A stretch of 24,603 nt of DNA, taken from Dehalococcoidia bacterium. GTDB lineage: Bacteria > Chloroflexota > Dehalococcoidia > GIF9 > UBA5629. Where the stretch lies: positions 1 to 24,603 of the forward strand of contig JAFGLP010000188.1 of NCBI GenBank assembly GCA_016927965.1, read 5' to 3'. The stretch's first letter is position 1; each line of letters opens with the position of its first letter. The notes below the pieces were generated by a model. That model worked only from the letters and a program-made list of their open reading frames with translations, ran no database searches and was not told where the DNA came from. The translations under genes were made by a program, and so were the position numbers. This document shows positions 6,770-14,645 of this stretch, piece after piece.

Positions 6770-8263
6770 CTAGGTTTCAGCGCTTCCTTTTTTACCGGCC
6801 TGCATCATCTGCGTATATGATACTGCTGCGGCTATAGCGGCCATGCGCTTGCGGTCATCAAAAACCTGGGACAGCCTTTCTTCCAGCGGTTGCTCCCGCG
6901 CCATGATGGCCTGCATATCGTCTATTAAGGTGGTCTCTTGGGTGATGAAGTGAGTGCCAAGTTCGCCGCTCTGGAAACGCTCATTTTCCATCACAGCTTT
7001 ATGGAAGGGGATATTGGTGTTAACCCCGACAATGACATACTCGAACAAAGCGCGCTTCATCCGCTGGATAGCCTCGTCCCTGGTACGTCCCCAAGCTACC
7101 AGCTTGGAAATCATTGGGTCATACATGGGCGATATGGTATAGCGTGTGTGTACCCCGCTGTCTACACGTATGCCTACCCCTCCGGGCGAGCGGTAGCCGC
7201 GGAGCTTTCCGGGCGAGGGGGCGAAGTTATTCAGGGGATCTTCGGCATTGATGCGGCATTCGATCGCCCAGCCGTTCATGTGCATGTCGCTTTGTTTTAT
7301 CCTGAGCTTCTGGCCTGAGGCTATTAACATCTGCTCCTTTAAAATATCGATGCCCGTCACCATCTCGGTAACCGGGTGCTCGACCTGTATGCGGGTATTC
7401 ATCTCCATGAAATAGAAATCGCCTTTGGAAAAGATAAACTCTATGGTGCCTGCGCTCTCATAATTGATCTGACGCGCCGCTCTGACCGCCACTTCACCCA
7501 TGCGGGTACGCAGCTTGGGCGTCAAAGCGGGGGAAGGCGCTTCTTCGATCAACTTCTGGTGGCGGCGCTGGATGGAGCATTCGCGCTCGCCCAGGTGGAT
7601 GACATTGCCGTAGGCATCGGCAAGCACCTGTACCTCTATATGGCGGGGATGCTCGATGTATTTCTCAATGTAAATCTCTGGCAGGCCGAATGTGCTGGCG
7701 GCGATTTTACTGGAGCTTTCCAGGCCTTTTTTAAGATTGGCCTCGTTATGCACTATGGTCATGCCTATGCCGCCACCGCCCCCCGACGGTTTGATAATGA
7801 TGGGGTAGCCGATATCCCTGGCGATCCTGCGCGCTTCGTCGTATTCTCTCACGCAGTCCTCAGTACCAGGTATGATCGGAACTCCCGCCTTGGTCATCTC
7901 TTTGCGTGCTGCTACCTTGCTGCCCATCAGTTCTATCACGCCGCTGGAAGGGCCGATAAATTTGATGCCCTCCCGCTCGCAGGCGTAAGCGAAATTGGGA
8001 TTTTCCGCCAGGAAACCGTAGCCGGGGTGTATACCCTCAGCCTCGCTTTCCCTGGCCACCGCTATGATTTTCTTGATATTAAGATAGCTCTCGGTGGCCG
8101 GTGCTGCGCCGATACAATAGGCTTCGTCGGCATACTTGGCGAACAGGGCGTCGCTGTCAGCTTCGGAATAAACGGCCACTGTCCGTATATTGAGCTCGCG
8201 GCAGGCCCGCATGACGCGTATAGCTATTTCGCCGCGATTGGCTATCAGTACTTTCTTCAGCAT
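6770..8263 (-). CDS. pycA: Pyruvate carboxylase subunit A (biotin carboxylase)
   Basis: This 497-residue enzyme carboxylates the biotin of its partner using ATP and bicarbonate. It has the biotin-carboxylase N-domain ([17 protein letters not shown]), the ATP-grasp domain and the C-domain in the usual order. Lys116, Lys158, His208, Glu275, Glu287, Asn289, Arg291, Gln293 and Glu295 ([10 protein letters not shown]) line up with E. coli AccC active-site residues. The glycine loop reads GGGGGIGM, with Ile in place of the Arg of bacterial AccC; I recall a similar form in archaeal PycA-type subunits. It begins on the base after the stop codon of the carboxyltransferase subunit. The pairing favours pyruvate carboxylase over acetyl-CoA carboxylase. 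The C-terminal 40-50 residues extend beyond a minimal AccC. Confidence 0.9.
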   Translation of the reverse strand: MLKKVLIANRGEIAIRVMRACRELNIRTVAVYSEADSDALFAKYADEAYCIGAAPATESYLNIKKIIAVARESEAEGIHPGYGFLAENPNFAYACEREGIKFIGPSSGVIELMGSKVAARKEMTKAGVPIIPGTEDCVREYDEARRIARDIGYPIIIKPSGGGGGIGMTIVHNEANLKKGLESSSKIAASTFGLPEIYIEKYIEHPRHIEVQVLADAYGNVIHLGERECSIQRRHQKLIEEAPSPALTPKLRTRMGEVAVRAARQINYESAGTIEFIFSKGDFYFMEMNTRIQVEHPVTEMVTGIDILKEQMLIASGQKLRIKQSDMHMNGWAIECRINAEDPLNNFAPSPGKLRGYRSPGGVGIRVDSGVHTRYTISPMYDPMISKLVAWGRTRDEAIQRMKRALFEYVIVGVNTNIPFHKAVMENERFQSGELGTHFITQETTLIDDMQAIMAREQPLEERLSQVFDDRKRMAAIAAAVSYTQMMQAGKKGSAET

Positions 8264-9982
8264 CTAGTTGATCACCATCAGCACATCGTCTTTATTTACT
8301 ATCTCGCCGTTGAAAGCAAAGATTTCCTTAACCGTGCCTGTAAAGGGGCTGTGCACGTCGGATTGCATCTTCATGGCCTCGGTTACGACTACGATGTCGC
8401 CCTCCTTCACCTTGTCTCCCACCTTTACTTTGACAGTCAATACCATGCCCTGCATGGGAGCCAGGACGGCACCGTCGGGTATCTGCTTCGGCTTGCTCTT
8501 CTTCTCGATGTCAATGGTCTGTCCCAGCACCGGCGTGATCTTGATGTTAAATATTTCACCGTCGACATCTACGCTGAAAGTGGCCGGGACATCGGGGACG
8601 TGCTGACTGGGGGCCGATTCCGGCGCGGGACCGGCGATGATCTCCTCCTTGGCTTCGCCCCTCAGGAACTTCACTGCTACTTGAGGGTAAAGGGCATAGG
8701 TAATAAGGTCCTCCTCTTTATGCAGTATGCCGAGCTTTTTAGCTTCATCCTTCAATTTTGTTAGCTCCGGTGCTATATGTTCCCCGGGGCGTCCCGCGAT
8801 GATATCATTGTCCCCCACGATTATTTTACGGATTTCTTCGTTAAGCACTCCCGGCGGCCGGCCGTATAGACCCATGAAGTAGTCCTTAACCTCTTTGGTT
8901 ACCTTCTTGTATCTCTCGCCGCTTAACACGTTGAGAACTGCCTGTATACCGACGATCTGGCTGGTGGGCGTTACCAGCGGTGGATATCCCAGGTCGGCGC
9001 GGACACGTGGCACCTCTTCAAAAACGTCACCGATTTTATCCAGGGCGTTTTGTTCGCGCAGCTGGCTGACCAGGTTGGATAACATGCCGCCCGGTATCTG
9101 GTGAAGCAAAACATTGATGCTGGGGCGGGTGGCTTCTGCCGTAAGCAGCGGGCGGTACTTACCGGCCATCTGGGCGAAATCCTCGCCTATTTCGTAGACA
9201 AGCTCTAGGTCGATACTGCAATCATAGGGCGTACCTTTGAAGGCAGCCACCACGCTCTCTGTGGGAGGTTGCGAGGTGCCCCAGGCGAACGGGGAAAAGG
9301 CGGTATCAAGTATATCTGCTCCGGCTTCTGCCGCCGCCTGGTAGCTCATGGGCGCCATACCGCTGGAGCAATGTGAATGGAGGTCCACCGGTATTTTAAC
9401 CCGGGCCTTGATGGCCGTTACGACTGAAGTTGCTTCAGGCGGTGAGATCAGCCCTGCCATGTCTTTGATACAGACGGAGTCGCAGCCTAGGTTCTCCAAC
9501 TGGTGCGCCATCTCGGCAAAGCCTTCCGTGGTATGCACCGGGCTGATGGTATAGCAGATGGTGCCCTGTACATGTACCTTGTGCTTTTTGCATTCGGCTA
9601 TGGAAAGCTCCATATTCCTGATATCGTTGAGCGCATCGAATACGCGGAAGACATCTACTCCATTTTTAACCGCCAGGCGAATGAATTCTATCACGACGTC
9701 GTCAGGATAGTGGCGGTAACCAACCAGGTTCTGCCCGCGGAGCAGCATTTGCAGGTGCGTGTGTTTAGCCCTGCTGCGGATGTCCTTAAGCCTGTCCCAG
9801 GGGTCCTCATTCAAATACCTTATGCTGGTATCGAATGTGGCCCCGCCCCACATCTCCAGCGAGAAGAAACCGACTTTATCCATCTTCTCGACCATGGGGA
9901 GCATGTCCCTTGATCTCATCCTGGTCGCTATCAGCGACTGGTGTGCATCACGTAAAGTCGTATCGGTTATTTTTATTCCCAT
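8264..9982 (-). CDS. pycB: Pyruvate carboxylase subunit B / oxaloacetate decarboxylase alpha-type (carboxyltransferase + biotin domain)
   Basis: This 572-residue protein has two parts. Residues 1-300 form the HMGL-like TIM barrel (ITDTTLRDAHQSLIATR; Asp12, Lys173 in CIKDMAG, and metal ligands His202 and His204 in DLHSHCSSG), followed by the conserved carboxylase region. Residues 500-572 form a biotinyl domain with EAMKM, the biotin attachment site being Lys538. With the adjacent biotin carboxylase it would convert pyruvate, bicarbonate and ATP to oxaloacetate, feeding biosynthesis. The domain set also fits the alpha subunit of sodium-pumping oxaloacetate decarboxylase, but no beta membrane subunit is present. 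It is first in a two-gene operon with a good promoter at 10045-10073. Confidence 0.92.
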   Translation of the reverse strand: MGIKITDTTLRDAHQSLIATRMRSRDMLPMVEKMDKVGFFSLEMWGGATFDTSIRYLNEDPWDRLKDIRSRAKHTHLQMLLRGQNLVGYRHYPDDVVIEFIRLAVKNGVDVFRVFDALNDIRNMELSIAECKKHKVHVQGTICYTISPVHTTEGFAEMAHQLENLGCDSVCIKDMAGLISPPEATSVVTAIKARVKIPVDLHSHCSSGMAPMSYQAAAEAGADILDTAFSPFAWGTSQPPTESVVAAFKGTPYDCSIDLELVYEIGEDFAQMAGKYRPLLTAEATRPSINVLLHQIPGGMLSNLVSQLREQNALDKIGDVFEEVPRVRADLGYPPLVTPTSQIVGIQAVLNVLSGERYKKVTKEVKDYFMGLYGRPPGVLNEEIRKIIVGDNDIIAGRPGEHIAPELTKLKDEAKKLGILHKEEDLITYALYPQVAVKFLRGEAKEEIIAGPAPESAPSQHVPDVPATFSVDVDGEIFNIKITPVLGQTIDIEKKSKPKQIPDGAVLAPMQGMVLTVKVKVGDKVKEGDIVVVTEAMKMQSDVHSPFTGTVKEIFAFNGEIVNKDDVLMVIN

Positions 9983-10044
9983 GCTGAGCCTCTCAGATAG
10001 TCGCTTGTTACCACCTTGTTTGGGGAAATTGTGCTAACCTGATA

Positions 10045-10073
10045 ATGATATGGTTTAAGCGGGGATTCGTCAA
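10045..10073 (-). promoter_or_regulatory. Sigma-70-type promoter of the pyruvate carboxylase operon
   Basis: On the minus strand, TTGACG (10073-10068), a 17-base spacer and TATCAT (10050-10045) predict a start near 10038 and a leader of about 55 bases before the ATG at 9982. The leader carries GAGAGG as ribosome site. Confidence 0.65.
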
Positions 10074-10099
10074 TTCGCCGAAATACTTCGGGGTGGTCA

Positions 10100-10129
10100 T
10101 TGAGTGTCCAACATGGCATAGTATATAAT
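10100..10129 (+). promoter_or_regulatory. Sigma-70-type promoter of the leader ORF / membrane protein operon
   Basis: TTGAGT (10100-10105), an 18-base spacer and a perfect TATAAT (10124-10129) predict a start around 10135, immediately before GGGAGG (10136-10141). The transcript would therefore begin with the ribosome site of the 12-codon ORF at 10148. Confidence 0.7.
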
Positions 10130-10147
10130 TTCGCAGGGAGGTGAATT

Positions 10148-10186
10148 ATGTTTGTACATGAAGCCAGGCTGGGATGTACGAAATAA
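10148..10186 (+). CDS. 12-codon leader ORF overlapping the next gene
   Basis: The only strong ribosome site downstream of the promoter (GGGAGG, six bases before ATG) serves this ORF, which encodes MFVHEARLGCTK and then stops at TAA (10184-10186). The next gene's ATG (10174) lies inside it in another frame, overlapping by 13 bases. The next gene's frame is closed upstream by TGA at 10159-10161, so it cannot start earlier. Translational coupling through a leader peptide is the simplest reading. A sequencing frameshift that split one start region is the alternative. Confidence 0.5.
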   Translation: MFVHEARLGCTK

Positions 10187-10569
10187 TTAATTACGCGGGC
10201 AATAGCCTGTTAGTTTCGGCTGCACGGGAACCATCATCAGGGATCGTTATCGGGCTTTATGTCATATTCAGCATTGCAATATATGTATATATGGCGGTCT
10301 GTCTTCAAACGATTGCTCGAAAAACGAATACGCCTAACGGATGGCTGGCATGGATACCCATTGCCAATTTATATCTGATGTGTATGATAGCGGGCAAAGC
10401 ATGGTGGTGGCTGTTGCTTTGTCTTATTCCATATGTAAATATAGTCTTTATTATCATACTCTGGTGGAACATTGCTGAAGCCAGGACAAAGCCGGGATGG
10501 TGGGGTTTGCTTCTTCTAATACCGTTAGTAAATATTGTCATAATAGGCATGCTGGCATTTTCTGATTAA
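10174..10569 (+). CDS. Small multi-pass membrane protein, DUF5684-like
   Basis: This 131-residue protein has three to four membrane segments (about 22-44, 55-75, 76-98 and 108-128). The signature NGWLAWIPIANLYLMCMIAGKAWWWLLL followed by IPYVNIV and GWWGLLLLIPLVNIVI fits the DUF5684-type family of uncharacterised small membrane proteins. No catalytic residues are evident. The start has only a weak ribosome site of its own and overlaps the 12-codon leader ORF, which has a strong one. The phosphatase gene follows 14 bases later and shares the promoter. Function is unknown. Confidence 0.75.
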   Translation: MYEIINYAGNSLLVSAAREPSSGIVIGLYVIFSIAIYVYMAVCLQTIARKTNTPNGWLAWIPIANLYLMCMIAGKAWWWLLLCLIPYVNIVFIIILWWNIAEARTKPGWWGLLLLIPLVNIVIIGMLAFSD

Positions 10570-10583
10570 GGGATTATTAGTAA

Positions 10584-11135
10584 ATGGCGGAATTCGGATT
10601 CGGGGCCGCTTCCAGGGAAGAAGAACATATTTTCGGCGCTCAACGCCCAGGTTTTCCCGGTAAATTTGTGCAGAAGCAGGTAGTGGATGAATGGATTGCC
10701 TTTATGAAAAAGCAGGGGATCAGCCGGATTGTTTGCCTGTTGTCTGAGGAGGAACTGGATTACTATCGGACGCTGACGGGCGGGCTGCTGGGAATCTATG
10801 CTGATGTTTTCGGTCCTGATAATATCCTTTGGGCGCCTACAGTGGACAAGCGGCTGCTGAGCGGGGCAGCAGTCCACCATATTTGCTATTTCTTTCATGA
10901 TTCTGCCGCACAGGGCAGTAAAGCTGTGGTGCACTGCTCTGCAGGGCTGGGCAGGACCGGCCAGGCCTTGGCTGCCTGGCTGGTATTTCACCGGAAACTC
11001 TCGGAACGCAAAGCCATTAGAACGGTGGAGGAATTGAACCGCAGTCCCATGGAGGCGGTCTTTTACAGGAACGCGGGTGAAGCGGATTTACTGACGGTGC
11101 TGGGCGTGGCCAGGGAGCTGGATAAACCGGATTAA
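10584..11135 (+). CDS. Protein-tyrosine/dual-specificity phosphatase-like protein
   Basis: This 183-residue protein carries the cysteine phosphatase loop VVHCSAGLGRTG at 115-126, with nucleophile Cys118 and phosphate-binding Arg124. Asp88 (PTVDKRLL) is a candidate general acid at the usual distance upstream. This places it in the PTP/DSP superfamily, acting on phosphotyrosine, another phosphoprotein or a small phosphate ester. The substrate cannot be told. It is cytosolic, without a signal peptide. It is the second main gene of the operon behind the DUF5684-like membrane protein, with AAGGGA overlapping that gene's stop as ribosome site. Its stop codon overlaps that of the convergent thyX gene by four bases. 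Confidence 0.85.
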   Translation: MAEFGFGAASREEEHIFGAQRPGFPGKFVQKQVVDEWIAFMKKQGISRIVCLLSEEELDYYRTLTGGLLGIYADVFGPDNILWAPTVDKRLLSGAAVHHICYFFHDSAAQGSKAVVHCSAGLGRTGQALAAWLVFHRKLSERKAIRTVEELNRSPMEAVFYRNAGEADLLTVLGVARELDKPD

Positions 11136-11749
11136 GCTGCCGTCAGGATATCGCTGAACAGAGCTGGCATTTCAAGATGAAACTTGTTTAGCAGAGCGGT
11201 CATTATCTCCCTCATCTGCGGGTGCGCCGCCGGCGTTGTTCTCAACTTCAGGATATTGCGCCACTCCCGTATATTGCAGGTTGTGACAATTTCAGTCTTG
11301 GTTGATTGGGGCAGCACCGTGCGGGCTTCCTCGGGTTTGGCTCCCATTTCTATCAGCTTGTTATAGTAATGCTCGGCCTGCCGCATGGCCTCTTCCCAGA
11401 CTGCATGTTTTCCCCTATCGCTGTTGAAAACTACGGGGTTAATTACAGACAGGCCCTTCTTTTCATAGTTGACATAGCGTGTACTCTCCTGGGTGTAAGC
11501 TGCCAGCCTGTGCCGTACCAGTTCATGGCTTACACCCCTGTCGCAGATAAAACGGACAGTTATATTGATATGTTCGAGGACGCTCTCGTGGCCCCTGCTC
11601 AGCAGCATTTTGACGAATCTTTCGGAGGAATCCTCAGTCATCAGGTTCTCAGACTTATAGGCCGTTCGGCCTGCTGTCTCGATTGCCTTCAGCATGGCCG
11701 GATAATCAATCCGGCTAAGTATCTCAAAACTCGGGGCTATGATATCCAT
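11132..11749 (-). CDS. thyX: Flavin-dependent thymidylate synthase ThyX
   Basis: This 205-residue enzyme makes dTMP from dUMP using methylene-tetrahydrofolate and NADPH with FAD. The ThyX signature RHRxxxxxxxSxR is at Arg79-His80-Arg81 to Ser89-Thr-Arg91 (RHRLAAYTQESTRY). The upstream GHESVLEH motif and the C-terminal RTTPAAHPQMREIM also fit. Length is close to the usual 200-250. No clear Shine-Dalgarno site precedes the ATG. An extended -10-like TGGTATAAC lies about 25 bases upstream, which would give a short leader. It is the second of two minus-strand genes, 58 bases behind the unrecognised 178-residue ORF. Confidence 0.93.
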   Translation of the reverse strand: MDIIAPSFEILSRIDYPAMLKAIETAGRTAYKSENLMTEDSSERFVKMLLSRGHESVLEHINITVRFICDRGVSHELVRHRLAAYTQESTRYVNYEKKGLSVINPVVFNSDRGKHAVWEEAMRQAEHYYNKLIEMGAKPEEARTVLPQSTKTEIVTTCNIREWRNILKLRTTPAAHPQMREIMTALLNKFHLEMPALFSDILTAA

Positions 11750-11807
11750 TATTTAAGCGGTCCGGTTATACCACAAAAGGCGCCGGCAGCGACTCTGCCA
11801 ACGGGTA

Positions 11808-12344
11808 TTACTTGAACTCCTTCTTGTATTTCTCCCAGATGGCGCCTGCTTTAAAAGCTTCGATGCAGGCGTGCATCACGTCGTACTGAGACAGGTTGGC
11901 TTCCATGACGGCTGTAATTACCTTGATCCAGTCCTCAGAAGGGGAAATTTCCTGTGAGCTCCTATCATAGCGCTTGCTGAATTTCTCGAACTTATCCTGC
12001 AGCCTGCTCCCGCCGGATTTCTTATTACGGGGAACGGGATGCTTTTTTAAAATTTCCTCGATCTGCCTTTGCCATAGAGGGCTGGACGCATTTTCCTCGT
12101 TATCCCCAAATGCCTTTTCCGGGTATATATAGCGGGGGAAGCTGTAGCGGGAAAGAATAACATTCCAGGACAGCTTGATTTTCCTGCCCTTTTCCATGTT
12201 CAGCAGCGCAGGAAATATTTTATTGTAGATTAACGTCTGCTTTTCGTGGCCGGAGATATCTTGGGCAAAGAATGCAATCAACCCGGTAAGACGGACTTTG
12301 TCAGCGTGGAGCTTGGAAAGATAACTGATAATCTGGTCTTCCAT
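11808..12344 (-). CDS. Hypothetical protein, not recognised
   Basis: This 178-residue, Lys-rich, probably helical protein has no signal peptide, membrane segment or catalytic motif that I recognise. It contains a basic middle section (EEILKKHPVPRNKKSGGSRLQDKFEKFSK, in parts) and a helical C-terminal end (AVMEANLSQYDVMHACIEAFKAG). The ATG at 12344 is chosen because AAAGGAGG lies eight bases before it; an in-frame GTG at 12353 overlaps that site. A predicted extended -10 promoter lies at 12393-12401. thyX follows on the same strand, but nothing links the two functionally. Confidence 0.65.
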   Translation of the reverse strand: MEDQIISYLSKLHADKVRLTGLIAFFAQDISGHEKQTLIYNKIFPALLNMEKGRKIKLSWNVILSRYSFPRYIYPEKAFGDNEENASSPLWQRQIEEILKKHPVPRNKKSGGSRLQDKFEKFSKRYDRSSQEISPSEDWIKVITAVMEANLSQYDVMHACIEAFKAGAIWEKYKKEFK

Positions 12345-12392
12345 TTTGATCACCTCCTTTATTAATGAGTTTCCCCCAGTGGCACTACTTTT

Positions 12393-12401
12393 ATTTTAGC
12401 A
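12393..12401 (-). promoter_or_regulatory. Candidate extended -10 promoter (TGCTAAAAT)
   Basis: On the minus strand TGC directly precedes TAAAAT (12398-12393), predicting a start near 12386 and a leader of about 42 bases to the ATG at 12344. No convincing -35 is seen. Its position favours a later start (12419) for the divergent hydrolase gene. Confidence 0.4.
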
Positions 12402-12418
12402 AAAATTTTGGACACTTA

Positions 12419-13600
12419 ATGCATGAAAGCCTTACAATAACGCATTGCCAGGCGCTGGAGAATGTCCCCATGCTTCTGCAGAAACTCGAGGTAATCCAGG
12501 AAGGTAAAAGCAACGGTGAAGGTACCGTCATGCGCTGCCGCACCCGTAAAGGGACGGACATATTTTGCCTGGGCGTTCCCCTATTTTATGAGTCCGGAGA
12601 AGACTGGGACCTGGGTCCTACCTTCTGCTATCTGGTCCGTGGTGATAGAACCGTCCTAATTGATGCCGGCCAGTTCGACAGATATGATCTGCTGAGGTCA
12701 CTGATCAAAAGGACTGGATGCGATGTACGTGATATAGAGCATGTGGTGGTAACCCACAGCCATGAAGACCATGATGGCAATCTGCCAGAGCTTCTGGCTG
12801 AAAGCGGTGCACAGCTATGGGCGCACCACGCTTTTCAGAGCATGATCAGCTATCACCAGGGGGTAGACGATAATGCCGCCCATCCTGATTTTCCCGGATC
12901 CTGCCGCTGCTGCGTGATGCCCGATAAATTCAACGGCAGGTGCCGGAACTATCAGATAAAGAGAAGCTCTTTGAAAATCGGGCAACTGGTAAAGGATAAC
13001 GCTACTGCCCCTTCGACAGACTACCGGTTTCTGCTGACCCCAGGGCATTCACCGGACGCTCTGTGCACGGTTTTTGAGGAGGAAGTGCTTTTCAGCGGCG
13101 ATACGCTGCTGGCCACCATCACTCCTCATCCCACACTGATGCTGGAGTACTTCGTCAACCGGCGTATACTGCCGGATGGATACGGCGCAGACAACTCTGC
13201 TTACGGTCTGATGGCTTATATAAATTCGCTGCATAAAATAAAAACGCAGTGCGGCGATATCGATTTGCTTTTACCAGCGCACCGCTTGTTTGAGAATGGC
13301 AGGATCAACTATTTGAAACCGTCGGAAAGGGCGGCCGAAATAATCGCCTTTCACTTGGAGCGTTGCCAGAATGTACTGAAAATACTCGGCAACAAAACCT
13401 TATCTCCTGACAGCATCTCTGAGCAACTCTTTGAGCCCGGGTTGCGTAGGGGATGGGGCAGGTACCTTTCGCAGCGCGAGGTGTTCAGCCATCTGGAGCT
13501 GCTAGCCGTCTGCGGCGATATAGATTGGGAGGACAAAGTTTTCACATCACGGGCGACTGGGACGCATTATTACAGGGATTTTTTTGCGCGTTACATGTGA
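12419..13600 (+). CDS. Metallo-beta-lactamase fold hydrolase
   Basis: This is a 393-residue protein from ATG 12419; an in-frame ATG at 12365 would add 18 residues. Neither start has a clear ribosome site, but the later one leaves room for the divergent promoter. The metal motif HSHEDHDGN (about residues 113-121) follows VVVT, with further ligands in TPGHSPDAL, FSGDTLL and PAHR. This gives the usual di-metal site of the fold. A winged-helix-like C-terminal tail (LSPDSISEQLFEP... REVFSHLELLAVCGDI) resembles that of LACTB2-type hydrolases. An unusual CRCC...C segment (DFPGSCRCCVMPDKFNGRC, in part) is inserted between the second and third motifs. The substrate is unknown. Confidence 0.8.
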   Translation: MHESLTITHCQALENVPMLLQKLEVIQEGKSNGEGTVMRCRTRKGTDIFCLGVPLFYESGEDWDLGPTFCYLVRGDRTVLIDAGQFDRYDLLRSLIKRTGCDVRDIEHVVVTHSHEDHDGNLPELLAESGAQLWAHHAFQSMISYHQGVDDNAAHPDFPGSCRCCVMPDKFNGRCRNYQIKRSSLKIGQLVKDNATAPSTDYRFLLTPGHSPDALCTVFEEEVLFSGDTLLATITPHPTLMLEYFVNRRILPDGYGADNSAYGLMAYINSLHKIKTQCGDIDLLLPAHRLFENGRINYLKPSERAAEIIAFHLERCQNVLKILGNKTLSPDSISEQLFEPGLRRGWGRYLSQREVFSHLELLAVCGDIDWEDKVFTSRATGTHYYRDFFARYM

Positions 13601-13676
13601 GCGAAGATTGTGAGTATCAGCCTGCTTCAGCCTGCCGCCGGTACAAAGAAGCGGGCAGTTAATTCAAGGAGGGATC

Positions 13677-13961
13677 ATGATAACAATTACTGCATTAATG
13701 AAGGCCGCTGAGGGCCATGCCGAGGAACTGGCAAAAGTGATCAAAGGATATGCGCCTAAATTCCTCAGTGACCCCGGCTGCAAGATGTATCAAGTCGTCA
13801 AGCGTGCCGACAATCCCAACCTTTTCCTCTTCTATGAGCAGTATGAAAATGATGAGGCGTTGAAATATCATTCTTCAGCGCCCCATTTTAAAGAGATGTT
13901 CGGTGCCATGAAGCCATTCCTCGATGGCAAACCGGAGATCTACATGTATCTGGATATCTAG
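13677..13961 (+). CDS. Antibiotic biosynthesis monooxygenase (ABM)-family small protein
   Basis: This 94-residue protein has the ferredoxin-like ABM fold. The order is an N-terminal strand (MITITALMKAAEG), a helix (HAEELAKVIKGYAPKFLSDPGC), paired strands (KMYQVVKRADNPNLFLFYEQYENDEAL), the H-S-AP-HF motif (KYHSSAPHFKEM) and a final strand (PEIYMYLDI). The family includes cofactor-free quinol monooxygenases such as YgiN and haem-degrading enzymes, usually as dimers. The exact substrate cannot be deduced. The ribosome site AAGGAGGG is strong. It lies 76 bases after the hydrolase gene in the same direction and may be co-transcribed. It is convergent with the Yip1 gene, with only 13 bases between stops. 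Confidence 0.88.
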   Translation: MITITALMKAAEGHAEELAKVIKGYAPKFLSDPGCKMYQVVKRADNPNLFLFYEQYENDEALKYHSSAPHFKEMFGAMKPFLDGKPEIYMYLDI

Positions 13962-13974
13962 CTTCCGTCTGTGT

Positions 13975-14550
13975 CTATTTCAGCAGTGCTGCCAGCGCAC
14001 CACCTATGAGTAGTCCTAGCAGGATCATAATAATAAACGGGATTATCGATGCTACTATTACAGTGCCGACAGCCCTGCCTGTGGAGAAATCGCAGGCTTG
14101 CCGGACGGCGATCACCCCTGCAATGATAGTCCAGATAAAAGTGGCGAATGGTATGACGGCTCCGATAAACGGAATAAAGCTAAGGACATTCAGTATACCC
14201 GGTGTATAAGCAAAACCCAGGGTACGCAGCAGTTCGCCCAGGCTGGATTTGGTCTCCGGACCTTTAAAAATAGATGTGCCCAGCCAGAAGCACAGCAGAG
14301 AGAAAATAAACCACAACAGCAGGGATCCTATCACGCCCCAGGCCAGGGCTGAGATAAATGCGACTATCGATCCCCCGGTGCCTTTCATGAGGGAGGCTAT
14401 GCCGTGGCCTAAACCTCCTGCGATACTGACTAGAACGACGACCAGCAGCGCCTGACCGGTGGCAGAAGCGTCTGCCTCCACCTCTTCGTACAGTTGAGAA
14501 TCAAGCTTTGCCGCGCGCAGCATGCGCGGGAACAAAGAACCCGATGCCAT
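13975..14550 (-). CDS. Yip1 domain membrane protein (paralog 1)
   Basis: This 191-residue protein has five predicted membrane segments and the bacterial Yip1 pattern: a soluble N-terminal helix (MASGSLFPRMLRAAKLDSQLYEEVEAD), a polar loop (FKGPETKSSLGELLRTLGFAYTPGIL), then FIPFIGAVIPFATFIWTII. Such proteins are membrane-embedded and of unknown biochemical role. The start at 14550 is favoured by GAGGAGG six bases before it and by an extended -10 promoter at 14581-14589 that lies just upstream. A longer frame to 14580 would begin before the predicted transcript start. The next Yip1 gene encodes a protein of the same length and layout. Confidence 0.8.
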   Translation of the reverse strand: MASGSLFPRMLRAAKLDSQLYEEVEADASATGQALLVVVLVSIAGGLGHGIASLMKGTGGSIVAFISALAWGVIGSLLLWFIFSLLCFWLGTSIFKGPETKSSLGELLRTLGFAYTPGILNVLSFIPFIGAVIPFATFIWTIIAGVIAVRQACDFSTGRAVGTVIVASIIPFIIMILLGLLIGGALAALLK

Positions 14551-14580
14551 ATAACACCTCCTCAGAGTTAAGGTTGGCAT

Positions 14581-14589
14581 ATTATAGCA
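14581..14589 (-). promoter_or_regulatory. Extended -10 promoter (TGCTATAAT)
   Basis: On the minus strand TGC plus a perfect TATAAT (14586-14581) predicts a start near 14574 and a leader of about 24 bases before the Yip1 ATG at 14550. The same nonamer occurs at the matching position before the second Yip1 gene. Confidence 0.55.
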
Positions 14590-14645
14590 GGGGCCGCCGG
14601 CATTTTCAGAAAGGAAGCGCCGGTATTTTCATTTCCTGCTGCCGG

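Noticed and set aside
7376..8764. A 462-codon open frame on the plus strand
   Set aside because: It lies wholly opposite the pyruvate carboxylase genes, which have full catalytic motifs. The frame's protein shows no family pattern and no ribosome site; it is a by-product of GC-biased codons.
11785..11799. Stem GGCAG/CTGCC between the 178-residue gene and thyX
   Set aside because: Only five base pairs with no T-tract directly following on the minus strand; too weak to call a terminator.
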